DNA from: Avidesulfovibrio sp964369685
GTDB taxonomy: Bacteria > Desulfobacterota > Desulfovibrionia > Desulfovibrionales > Desulfovibrionaceae
Assembly (NCBI GenBank): GCA_964369685.1
Contig: CAYJFB010000039.1
Span: forward strand, 1 to 10,926
DNA length: 10,926 nucleotides
Reading direction: 5' to 3'
Program-made: the position numbers and the translations under genes
Shown here: positions 1 to 7,099 of the stretch, piece after piece
Numbering within the stretch: position 1 is the first letter of the stretch
How the letters are laid out: each line of letters starts with the position of its first letter
The notes under the pieces: model-generated
Told to the model about the DNA's origin: nothing
Database searches by the model: none
What the model saw: the letters and a program-made list of their open reading frames with translations, nothing else

Positions 1-3000
1 TTCACACCGGCTTCTGCCGTAAAGTGTATTGAACCGTCGTCAGACGTTTTTGTTGCATCTTCGAGCGTTCCGCCAACTTGATGCGAATCATCCGTTACCG
101 CTGAATCTTGATCCGAAGTATAAATTGTCGGATTAAAATCTTTAAACTGTACGGTAATGCCTTGCGTCGTTGTATCGCCGTCACCGTCGGTAGCCTCAAA
201 AGTCAACGATAAACCAAGCTCAGAGTAGAAAGGTTTATGTTGCACCATTTCCCATCTGGCAGGATTCATTGAGCTATCAAGTGTCAACGTGAAATAGTCT
301 ACATTTCCGAGTCGTCCAATAACAGAGTCGTCTGTCCATGAAAGATCCAGTGTCAACTCTTTCGCTGTTTCGTTTTCGCTCTCTTGAACAAATACTGTCA
401 GAGTTTTTACACCTTCTAAAATCTCCAACGACTTCAAATCGTCGGCGGCTGTCCATGTCAGGGTGCCTTCCGTCTCAAATGAAATCACATCATCAGAGGA
501 GTCATTAGGTGTACCTTTATCGTCAGTATTCTTTTCGATCCGATATGTACCGCTATCGCTAGGCGGCAAACTCAATGTAATCCCATCGTCTTTGATATCG
601 ACATTGATATCAAATTCCAAGCTGTTTGGAGCATTTGCGTCTGCATCATAAATCGTGACTTTGAAGCTCTCGGCAGACTTGGCTGTTTCATCAGGATCTG
701 TGGTCTGATGGCCTTCATTGACACCGGCTGTCGTCGGATCATCGTTATACGCTTTGTCCTGAACGTATTCATACTTAAGCGTATAGCCATCTTTCTCATT
801 GCCTTCAAGCTTAACAAACGTTAAATCGCCATAGGCCGTCTCAATGGAAGCCCCCTGATGATTTGCAGGACTTGTAATCGTAGGATCACCGTTCGCATCA
901 AATTTTACAATATATTCAACTCCACCCACAGTAATTGCCACGGCCACATGGCTCACACCATCAAGAGATTTAAATGTATATTGACCCTTGGCAACATGTG
1001 TAATGCCATCTGACCCAGCGGCTTCACCTTCCTTCGTGCCGTTTGCAATATATGAATCATCGGTAGTAAGGTCTTTGCCTGTGCCATCATTCTCTTCGGG
1101 CTCAAAATCAGAGTCTGTGGTTTTACCCATAGCAAGAAGGATGTCTGTGTCGCCGTCATTGTCTGTCGCTTCAAATTGCAACCCAATCTCTTCGCCTTGT
1201 ACAGAACCTGTTTGATACAATGTCCATGTATACTCAGACTCGAAACCAAACTTATTTGAACTGAATGGCGGATCAAGCTTCAACACAACACTGGTATTCT
1301 CAAACGTATATTGCGAAGATGAAACATCCCACACGCCGTCAACGATATTTTCACCGATCAACAATTGCGGTGTCAATGATTCAAAACCGTCACCGGCTTC
1401 CATTGTGAAGGTACCACTGAATACGTTCAACACATCTATATTCAGCGCACCGTTCTGTAACAGATCTGTCAAAACATCTGCAGAGAACGAGGTCACGAGC
1501 GTATCAATACTATGCTCAATGGCTTCCCCAAGCGTTTGATCCACAGAAAAGCCCAATGTCGTTAAAAGCTCACCCAATGTTTGACCTTGATGATCGTTCA
1601 ACAGCTTTGAAACATAGTCGGAAAATTCACCGATAAGATCTGCCGTCAACTCTTTGCCAAGAGTAGGCTCCAAGAATCTTGGAAGCATATTCCAAAGGGG
1701 CGTTAAACTTGATGCCGTATTCTGATCAATTGTTGTTCCCAATAATTGAGAAGCAATGGAAGAATTCTGTGCAAGCAAGTCTTCAACCGAGATGTCTACA
1801 TCAATATGGAACGAAGTCAGGAGCTTTGATACAGCGTCATTGATTGAATCACCAAAAAGGTTTTCCAAGGCTTTTTCAGTTTCCGCGCCGGTTGAGATAT
1901 TCTTCAACGTGATACCATCATCGATAATATGATGATTGATTTCTGCGTTTGAGGTCACCCCTGTAGGACCTGCAATCTCGACACTAAACACTTTTTCAGC
2001 ACCGATTTCACGACCGCCGGTGTCTTCATTCGTCTCAAGTTCGTGCTCTGTGCGATTGGCAAGAGCATCTGTTTGCGTATAGGTGTATTTCAAGGTGTAG
2101 CTTTCACCACCGTTGGACACAAGTTCAAACTCCGACAGTGCCCCGTTCGAATCTGTGATGCTTTGAAGTGAAAGACCGTTGGCATCAAAGGTCAGCGTAA
2201 CACCGTTGATTGTGATTGTCGGATTACCGCCGGGTACGGTAAAGTTGAGTTCACCGGAAGCTTTGGAAACTTCATCCGTACGGAAATCCTGATCATAAGT
2301 CACCAAATCTGTGCTGTCGGCATCGGGTGTAATAATCGGTGCGTCGTTGACGCCATTCACCGTCACCGCCACATTTTCCGAACGCCACGCACCCAGTTCA
2401 TCCTGAACATAAATGGTAAAGGCTTCAGTCAGCGACTGCCCTGTATTTAATGCTTGAACAACAGGATTTGCGTTGTCCAAGGTGTATGTATAGGTACCAT
2501 CTGCAGCAATCGTGAATGAACCGTATTGACCTTGAACAGTTGTGTCGGTTGTCGGTGTGTTGCTCCCCGCGGTGCTCACGCCGTAAGTCAACACGGCGTC
2601 CACATCCACGTCAGCACGCGAAGCTTGACCTGTTGCGGTCAATGTTGTGTCTTCCGTCACTGAAAGATCGGTGGTGCTCAAAGACAGCGTCGGGCGATCA
2701 TTGGTTCCCAAAATAGAAACATCAACGCCCTTAAAGCTGTCACTCAACGCACCTTGATCGTCTTGCACATACATGCGGACTTCAGGAAGGTTGATGAAAC
2801 TATCGGCATCGTTGGCGTTGTATTCTTTCAAAGCATTAACGCGTGGGTTCGCTTCATTTAAGACAAAAGTCGGCTCACCCGTTTCAAGATTCACGGTTAA
2901 TGTTCCCAACAAATCGCCTGCTGCAGGTTCTGTTGTAACAAAGCCGTTTTCTGTTGCATACAGCGTACTGACCAACGTTCCGTTTGGAGCTTGGAATAAG

Positions 3001-4532
3001 AAATTGAGAGAAGCGCCGCCGTCAATATCTGTCACATTGCCCGAAGAATCAGAGCCTGTAGCCGAAAGTTGACCGGCAAAAAACGCATTGGGGTTTTCAT
3101 TTTGTTCTTTAACACCCGATTCCTGAACGTGCAGGCTGTCGGACAACACTTTACCCGATGGGTCCACAGGATTGTCAGGGTCATTGGGGTTATCGGGGTT
3201 ATTGGGATCACTCGGGTCATCAGGATTGCTCAGAACGGGTTTATCGTTCGTGCCTGTAATTGTGATCTCGATCGGGGCTTCACTCCACGCACCATGATCG
3301 TCAGTCGTACGGATCATAAAGGTTTCGGTGACAGATTCACCCTCTGCAAGACGTTGCACAGCGCTTTCGCCATCACCGTCTTCGCCGTTCTTCAACACAT
3401 ACACATATGTACCGTCGGGATTTACCGTCAATGTGCCGTATTCTGTTTCAAGAACCGCAGATTCACCAACCGCAGGCGCACTGCCTGTCACACCGTCGGC
3501 CGTAACGCTCAACAGCTGACCCGTCAACAACGCACCGTCCGCATCGGGATCAACAACGGTAAACGTGCCCGTCACACTCAAATCGCTTTCGTCTTCAACA
3601 AAAGACTGCGCCGCACCAAGCGTAATATCAATCAGCGGTTGGTCGTTGGTGCCTGTAATGTTCATTTGCAAGGTGTGCGGATCAGAAACCAAACCTAAAG
3701 CGTCCACAGCAACAAGCAGTACAGGATCCAACACAAGCTGACCGGCTGTAAGACTGTCTGATTTCGCTTCATCAAGCGTATACACATACTCACCGGTAAG
3801 GCTATTCAGCGTCACCGAACCATATGTGGTTTCAAGACTGCTGACTTGCGCGCCCGAAGCATCAAGCAAGAAATATGTGATGGCATCGCCTTGAGCGTCT
3901 GTTGCAAGAACAGCACCCGTTGCCGTCGGCGTGCCTGCAAAAGCCACGTTGCCGCCAATCGCGACACCCTCTTCAACCGCCGCAACCAAGGTCAACGCTG
4001 TAGCAAACGTCGGAGCGGTATTGATTGCGCCGCCTTCATCATCGTCATCGGTAAGCCCCTCTCCACCAAAACCAAGATCCAAACGACCAAGTGCGTCAAG
4101 ACCCGTTTCAGCTGAAGAAGCCGTAAATTCACGAAAACGACCGCCAGTCGCCAACGCCGCCGCAGCAGGCCCCGCCGCAGGCATCAGCGTTTCGTCACCA
4201 AAAGCCGCAAAAAAGTCGCCACTGGCGATGGTTGCGTCTTGGAACACAAAGTCAGGCAGATTCTCAGAGGTGATGGCGGTATAGAAGTCCTGAACGACAA
4301 CAGTACTGCCGTCATCAAAGGTAAACACCAAATTATCATCAACACGCTCAACTGCGGCGTCATCCGATGCAAAGTCAAAATTAAAAGAAATCGCTTCTTG
4401 CGGTGTTGCAGCTTGTGCCGCAGGCGCCGCAGGAGTGGTCGCATCGGCAGCCGTTGTCGGAGCCGCGGGGAGACCTGTTTCAATAATAACCTGTTGTCCT
4501 TGGATAGGCTTCGTAATATCAATGACTGCCAT
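1..4532 (-). CDS. Giant T1SS/VCBS-repeat adhesin, LapA-like (partial, C-terminus beyond the window)
   Basis: The minus-strand frame stays open from an ATG at 4532 to the window edge (1510 codons; I checked every codon for stops). The start is set by AAGGTGG six bases upstream. Residues 1-120 resemble the N-terminal prefix of BapA/LapA adhesins, with FDDGSTVVVQDFY at 72-84. PAAG at 118-121 matches the dialanine site cut by LapG proteases. An acidic DDDDE spacer lies near residue 162. Four beta-sandwich repeats follow, ending in GTND (294-297, 427-430, 609-612) and VND (728-730). The second and fourth are typical VCBS repeats. An Asn-Asp-Pro linker spans about 436-460. From about 740 two larger units follow, with KYxYxQ, DDGI (near 870 and 1313) and FEATDxDGDT (near 1120 and 1447), like T1SS-143 repeats. 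No signal peptide and no RTX nonapeptides are seen; the type I signal would lie in the missing C-terminus. Expected role: surface adhesion and biofilm formation. Family assignment is strong; LapG control is inferred. Confidence 0.9.
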   Translation of the reverse strand, partial: MAVIDITKPIQGQQVIIETGLPAAPTTAADATTPAAPAAQAATPQEAISFNFDFASDDAAVERVDDNLVFTFDDGSTVVVQDFYTAITSENLPDFVFQDATIASGDFFAAFGDETLMPAAGPAAAALATGGRFREFTASSAETGLDALGRLDLGFGGEGLTDDDDEGGAINTAPTFATALTLVAAVEEGVAIGGNVAFAGTPTATGAVLATDAQGDAITYFLLDASGAQVSSLETTYGSVTLNSLTGEYVYTLDEAKSDSLTAGQLVLDPVLLVAVDALGLVSDPHTLQMNITGTNDQPLIDITLGAAQSFVEDESDLSVTGTFTVVDPDADGALLTGQLLSVTADGVTGSAPAVGESAVLETEYGTLTVNPDGTYVYVLKNGEDGDGESAVQRLAEGESVTETFMIRTTDDHGAWSEAPIEITITGTNDKPVLSNPDDPSDPNNPDNPNDPDNPVDPSGKVLSDSLHVQESGVKEQNENPNAFFAGQLSATGSDSSGNVTDIDGGASLNFLFQAPNGTLVSTLYATENGFVTTEPAAGDLLGTLTVNLETGEPTFVLNEANPRVNALKEYNANDADSFINLPEVRMYVQDDQGALSDSFKGVDVSILGTNDRPTLSLSTTDLSVTEDTTLTATGQASRADVDVDAVLTYGVSTAGSNTPTTDTTVQGQYGSFTIAADGTYTYTLDNANPVVQALNTGQSLTEAFTIYVQDELGAWRSENVAVTVNGVNDAPIITPDADSTDLVTYDQDFRTDEVSKASGELNFTVPGGNPTITINGVTLTFDANGLSLQSITDSNGALSEFELVSNGGESYTLKYTYTQTDALANRTEHELETNEDTGGREIGAEKVFSVEIAGPTGVTSNAEINHHIIDDGITLKNISTGAETEKALENLFGDSINDAVSKLLTSFHIDVDISVEDLLAQNSSIASQLLGTTIDQNTASSLTPLWNMLPRFLEPTLGKELTADLIGEFSDYVSKLLNDHQGQTLGELLTTLGFSVDQTLGEAIEHSIDTLVTSFSADVLTDLLQNGALNIDVLNVFSGTFTMEAGDGFESLTPQLLIGENIVDGVWDVSSSQYTFENTSVVLKLDPPFSSNKFGFESEYTWTLYQTGSVQGEEIGLQFEATDNDGDTDILLAMGKTTDSDFEPEENDGTGKDLTTDDSYIANGTKEGEAAGSDGITHVAKGQYTFKSLDGVSHVAVAITVGGVEYIVKFDANGDPTITSPANHQGASIETAYGDLTFVKLEGNEKDGYTLKYEYVQDKAYNDDPTTAGVNEGHQTTDPDETAKSAESFKVTIYDADANAPNSLEFDINVDIKDDGITLSLPPSDSGTYRIEKNTDDKGTPNDSSDDVISFETEGTLTWTAADDLKSLEILEGVKTLTVFVQESENETAKELTLDLSWTDDSVIGRLGNVDYFTLTLDSSMNPARWEMVQHKPFYSELGLSLTFEATDGDGDTTTQGITVQFKDFNPTIYTSDQDSAVTDDSHQVGGTLEDATKTSDDGSIHFTAEAGV
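3150..3227 (-). repeat. Degenerate repeat encoding an Asn-Asp-Pro linker
   Basis: Within the adhesin, about 25 codons (residues about 436-460) alternate Pro with Asp/Asn in the pattern NPDDPSDPNNPDNP and onward. At DNA level the plus strand shows near-repeats such as TCATTGGGGT and TATCGGGGT. The tract sits between the second and third repeat domains and probably forms an extended acidic spacer. Slippage-driven length variation is plausible but not shown. Confidence 0.7.
4176..4181 (-). other. Possible LapG-type cleavage site (PAAG, A119/A120) in the adhesin
   Basis: Codons 118-121 of the adhesin read Pro-Ala-Ala-Gly; the two Ala codons are inside this interval. Known LapA-type adhesins are cut between the two alanines of a T/A/P-A-A-G motif about 110 residues from the N-terminus, just after the folded retention module. 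Distance and position here agree. The motif is in an Ala/Pro-rich, probably exposed stretch, so a chance match is possible. No lapG or lapD gene is in this window. Confidence 0.5.
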
Positions 4533-4608
4533 GGTGTACCACCTTAATAAAAGAGTAAAAAGAGTATATAATCTGTCATTTTTTAGATACGACAAAAGAC
4601 GCTCTCAA

Positions 4609-4629
4609 AAATTACATATGGCGTAATTT
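4609..4629. promoter_or_regulatory. Short inverted repeat in the adhesin leader (operator candidate)
   Basis: AAATTAC and GTAATTT form perfect 7-bp arms around a 7-bp spacer, about 80 bp upstream of the adhesin start and inside its predicted leader. A separate 8-bp palindrome, AAGCGCTT, follows at 4633-4640. Either could bind a regulator; chance occurrence in AT-rich DNA is also possible. Confidence 0.3.
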
Positions 4630-4718
4630 ATGAAGCGCTTTAAGATATGACAAAATCACACAAAAAACGTTTTATTTGATGCCTTCTTTTTCACACATCA
4701 AACACATTTCGTACTTTT

Positions 4719-4747
4719 TATATATTCCGCTATACTGTATCTGTCAA
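4719..4747 (-). promoter_or_regulatory. Sigma70-type promoter for the adhesin gene
   Basis: On the minus strand a perfect -35 hexamer TTGACA (4747-4742) is followed by a 17-bp spacer and TATATA (4724-4719). Transcription would start near 4711, giving an untranslated leader of about 180 nt before the ATG at 4532. The nine bases TCTGTCAAG (4740-4748, plus strand), which include the -35 hexamer, recur at 4799-4807, where the matching -10 (TTTTTA) is poor. The call rests on hexamer match and spacing only. Confidence 0.55.
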
Positions 4748-4904
4748 GGCTTATCATTACAATTTTTCAAAAAAAAATAAAAAACAATTACTACTTTTTC
4801 TGTCAAGAATTCTTTTTTATGCAGTCTAAAAACATTTTATACGTCTAAACGAAGAAACAAACGAGAGTACACAAAGAAAAAACACAAAAGATATAGAAAT
4901 AAAG

Positions 4905-4933
4905 TTTTCATACTTGTTTACTATGTATTTATA
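4905..4933 (+). promoter_or_regulatory. Weak candidate promoter for the replication module
   Basis: TTTTCA (4905-4910), a 17-bp spacer and TTTATA (4928-4933) give a plausible but weak sigma70 match. Transcription would begin around 4940, immediately before the AGGAG ribosome site of the 4956 gene, so the leader would be very short. No better candidate was seen nearby. Confidence 0.25.
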
Positions 4934-4955
4934 AACACCAAAAAGGAGTTGTCTT

Positions 4956-6080
4956 ATGGACTGGTTTCGTTGGTACCATGGTGCAGTTTCAGATACAAAA
5001 TGGCCGTTAATCATGCGTAAATCGGGGCAGAGCCGTTGTATTGTCCTTGCAATTTGGGTGGCATTGCTTGAGCACGCTTCGCAAGCGGAAGTGCGTGGCT
5101 CTATAAACGACTTTGATGTTGATGTTTTTGATGCTTTGTTTGAACTTGAAGAAGGCACAACACAAAAAATTCTTGACGCCATGCAAGAAAAACACATGAT
5201 CGTAAACAATCACTTACACGCATGGACAAAACGACAATACGAAACAGAAAATAAAAAAACTTTACATAAAACAAGATCAAGTCAAAACACGTCAAACCAA
5301 GATAGTTCAAATAAACATCTTTCAACACCGCGCGTACAAGCGCATCGTGCACGAAAAAAAGCAGAACAAGAACGAATGCAACAGCTGAAACACAATGAAA
5401 CACAAGAAACATACAGATCAGATACAGAACAAAACATATCAGAACACACAAGATATAATGAGGGAAGGAAAACGCGCGCGCGTGAACTTGAAACGAAACA
5501 CAAAAATCAACAATCTAAAAACAACATCGCAAACGAAATATCATGTGATATCGCAAACGGCACAACCCTTGACATCACAACATACATGCCTTCAATCCCA
5601 AAAACAGACATTCCAAGCAAAGCACATCCGCAATGGTCAGCATTTCTATCTTGTTGGCAGGTCTACCCTGTACAACAAGCACAAGAAGAGGCATGGCGAG
5701 AATGGATGCGGCTTTATGAAAACGGCACACTCAGCCAGCCTTTTGTCATTCGCGAAGCGATTCTTGTTATGAAAGACGAAGACAGCCGCTGGTTGCGTGG
5801 TAAAATACCCAACATGGCACGCTGGCTCTACGGAAAAGGCTGGAACGACAAGCCCTTCAAAGAGCCTTATCAACGCGCTGAAAAACAAATCCACACCACA
5901 AACAACAACACACACATCATAGCCAAAACACAATACCAACGAGACAGGCAACACAGTCAAAACCTTGCCACAGCCCTCTTGCACAGCAAACAACTCAAGG
6001 AGTGCCCCCATGTTGACTCTGCAATACGTCGCCTTGACTCTGGGAACCTTTGCCCTGACATACAACAAATCAATGAGTGA
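4956..6080 (+). CDS. Phage-type replisome organiser / replication initiator-like protein
   Basis: This 374-residue protein starts at an ATG seven bases after AGGAG. Residues 1-95 (opening MDWFRWYHGAVSDTKW) look like the N-terminal winged-helix domain of phage replisome-organiser proteins, which bind origin DNA. Residues about 96-220 are a low-complexity, probably disordered linker rich in Lys, Gln, Asn, Thr and Glu. Residues about 225-300 contain W..FLSCWQVYP, A..EWMRLY, KIPNMARWL and GWND. This resembles the C-terminal domain found in many phage O/DnaD-like replication proteins, thought to contact the helicase loader or helicase. The tail (301-374) is unremarkable. The stop overlaps the next gene by 71 nt, so the two are surely co-transcribed. 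There is no enzymatic motif. Assignment is from recognisable patterns, not a database search; a generic helix-turn-helix DNA-binding protein is the alternative. Confidence 0.7.
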   Translation: MDWFRWYHGAVSDTKWPLIMRKSGQSRCIVLAIWVALLEHASQAEVRGSINDFDVDVFDALFELEEGTTQKILDAMQEKHMIVNNHLHAWTKRQYETENKKTLHKTRSSQNTSNQDSSNKHLSTPRVQAHRARKKAEQERMQQLKHNETQETYRSDTEQNISEHTRYNEGRKTRARELETKHKNQQSKNNIANEISCDIANGTTLDITTYMPSIPKTDIPSKAHPQWSAFLSCWQVYPVQQAQEEAWREWMRLYENGTLSQPFVIREAILVMKDEDSRWLRGKIPNMARWLYGKGWNDKPFKEPYQRAEKQIHTTNNNTHIIAKTQYQRDRQHSQNLATALLHSKQLKECPHVDSAIRRLDSGNLCPDIQQINE

Positions 6081-6441
6081 AGCCGAACTGCAAATCATCG
6101 CAGAGACATGGCATACCCTCTGCGCAGAAATCGGCATGGATAACAAAGATTTTGAAGAAGCCTTTAAAGGCTACGCAAAAAAAAATGATCTATTCCCAAC
6201 TCCCGCAAAAATCATACGTGAACACCAACAACAAACATACAATAAAAACATCAAAAAACAGAACGCCATCCCACAAACGACAACAACACCCGAAGAAAAA
6301 CACAAACAAGCCGTCTCCGCCGCAATGCTTCTTCTTGCACTCAGCAATCCAAAAGCAAAAAAATTCTTCTCCCTCCCCTCATGGAAAGAAAAAAAAGCCA
6401 TGGCTCGACACCTCTTAGGCAACAACTATCCATTTTTTTAA
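6010..6441 (+). CDS. Small phage-type helicase-loader-like protein
   Basis: This 143-residue protein probably starts at 6010, where AAGGAG (5997-6002) lies seven bases upstream. The in-frame ATG at 5965 and the ATG at 6073 lack such a site. The N-terminal 70 residues are helical and end in LFPTPAKIIREH (61-72). A fold ending in an F-P-T-P-A-x-I motif is typical of small phage proteins that follow the initiator gene, such as the G39P-type helicase loader/inhibitor group. Residues 73-100 are a polar Gln/Asn/Lys/Thr linker, and 101-140 form a second short helical region. The expected role is bringing the replicative helicase to the initiator; this is inferred from position and motif. There is no Walker A site, so it is not a DnaC/DnaI-type ATPase loader. 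Confidence 0.55.
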   Translation: MLTLQYVALTLGTFALTYNKSMSEAELQIIAETWHTLCAEIGMDNKDFEEAFKGYAKKNDLFPTPAKIIREHQQQTYNKNIKKQNAIPQTTTTPEEKHKQAVSAAMLLLALSNPKAKKFFSLPSWKEKKAMARHLLGNNYPFF

Positions 6442-6531
6442 ACATTTTTTTGCAATCAATATATATCGACTTCAATCTTTTGATTGTAGCTTTTGTGCGT
6501 TATTATACAAAGGCAACAAAAAAGGACTGCA

Positions 6532-6552
6532 ATGAAAATAAATTTTTATTAA
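6532..6552 (+). other. Six-codon minigene with ribosome site (leader peptide candidate)
   Basis: AAAGGA (6521-6526) is followed five bases later by an ATG and the codons for MKINFY, then TAA. A TATTAT hexamer at 6501-6506 could be a -10 element. A hairpin-rich segment lies downstream, as in leader-peptide arrangements. Such short signals occur by chance in AT-rich DNA. Confidence 0.15.
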
Positions 6553-6575
6553 AACAATAAGTATTTATATTTACC

Positions 6576-6605
6576 CTCTTGCAAGACACTTATTTATAGC
6601 AAGAG
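6576..6605. repeat. Inverted repeat CTCTTGC / GCAAGAG
   Basis: Seven-base arms at 6576-6582 and 6599-6605 flank a 16-bp spacer. The left arm also overlaps a 10-bp perfect palindrome, TCTTGCAAGA (6577-6586), so GCAAGA occurs twice in direct orientation. This is more G/C than its surroundings, as expected for a protein-binding site. Confidence 0.4.
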
Positions 6606-6624
6606 ATTATATACAGTTAAATAA

Positions 6625-6671
6625 AAACAATAAAAAAATATTGTTACAATGACAATATTTTTTTATTGTTT
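6625..6671. repeat. Perfect 20-bp-arm palindrome in AT-rich DNA
   Basis: The arms 6625-6644 and 6652-6671 are exact reverse complements, separated by the 7-base loop TACAATG. Only four of the 40 arm bases are G or C, but the length and perfection are well beyond chance. As RNA it would form a hairpin with an internal U7 tract in the right arm, so it might end transcription. As DNA it could be a cruciform or a protein-binding site. Confidence 0.7.
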
Positions 6672-6692
6672 AAGCATCTTTCTTGTTACGTG

Positions 6693-6747
6693 AAATAAAA
6701 AACTTTATTTTGCTTATCAAAAACTTATTATTGATTTAATAAGTTTT
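6693..6747. repeat. Two adjacent short hairpins
   Basis: AAATAAA / TTTATTT (6693-6699 and 6704-6710, loop AAAC) is followed by an 11-bp perfect stem, AAAACTTATTA / TAATAAGTTTT (6720-6730 and 6737-6747, loop TTGATT). Together with the larger palindrome just upstream they make three inverted repeats in about 120 bp. Confidence 0.5.
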
Positions 6748-6947
6748 ATTCATTTGTATTATTCTTTTTTCATGCGTATTCAAGATCAATAATTATAACT
6801 ATAAGTATTAAAAGTATTTCTCTTATATCGTATGAATATATAAAATGTTTCATCGTTGATGATGCATATATACATAATATAATTATAATTTATGATTAAA
6901 AATCTTTACATAATTGTGCTTTTTATTATGTAAACAGTATATTTTTT

Positions 6948-6976
6948 ATGACAAAAATTCTTGGTTTAACTATATA
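6948..6976 (+). promoter_or_regulatory. Candidate promoter for the 7100 operon
   Basis: ATGACA (6948-6953), a 17-bp spacer and TATATA (6971-6976) fit a sigma70 promoter, with transcription starting near 6983 and a leader of about 117 nt. A weaker alternative is TTTACA (6905-6910) with TATGTA 16 bp later. AT-rich context makes false matches likely. Confidence 0.3.
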
Positions 6977-7099
6977 TAAAAAAGCATACAAGAGATGAAG
7001 ATATTATGATTTTTATAAAATACGACGGTGTTCTCTTTTTTAATAATCTACAACTACGCAAAAAGGCTTTTCTTTTTTGCAAAACAAAAGGACATATAT

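Larger units (their letters stand above)
4533..4955. other. AT-rich divergent intergenic region between adhesin and replication genes
   Basis: No gene is seen in these 423 bases. The region holds the likely adhesin promoter on the minus strand, a second TTGACA hexamer, a short inverted repeat in the adhesin leader, and a weak candidate promoter for the plus-strand replication genes. The rest is A/T-rich without recognisable structure. Confidence 0.6.
6442..7099. other. Very AT-rich gene-free region with several inverted repeats
   Basis: About 650 bases with no credible gene longer than a few codons. It directly follows the replication-like genes. It contains a weak 5-bp stem (6473-6486), a 7-bp inverted repeat with GCAAGAG (6576-6605), a perfect 20-bp-arm palindrome (6625-6671), and two further hairpins (6693-6710, 6720-6747). 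From about 6750 to 6970 it is almost pure A/T with TATA and AATTATAATT runs. It could be a replication origin with an unwinding zone, a long regulatory leader for the 7100 gene, or decayed phage DNA. No tRNA or known riboswitch pattern was recognised. Confidence 0.6.

Noticed and set aside
3069..3698. A 209-codon plus-strand open frame, and other plus-strand frames opposite the adhesin
   Set aside because: They mirror the 1510-codon minus-strand frame, encode Arg/Val/Cys-rich sequence without family motifs, lack convincing ribosome sites, and are explained by the adhesin's codon bias.
5965..6009. Earlier ATG at 5965 for the loader-like gene
   Set aside because: No ribosome site precedes it, while the ATG at 6010 has AAGGAG at ideal distance.
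5646..6146. Minus-strand open frame of 166 codons opposite the replication genes
   Set aside because: It is antisense to two well-supported overlapping genes and shows no recognisable motif.
7028..7099. Earlier ATG at 7028 for the exported protein
   Set aside because: No ribosome site, and the extra residues would lie before a complete signal peptide beginning at 7100.
6442..7099. CRISPR array or tRNA in the AT-rich gap
   Set aside because: There are no regularly spaced direct repeats and no cloverleaf-like segment with a TTC-type arm; the repeats present are inverted and unrelated to one another.
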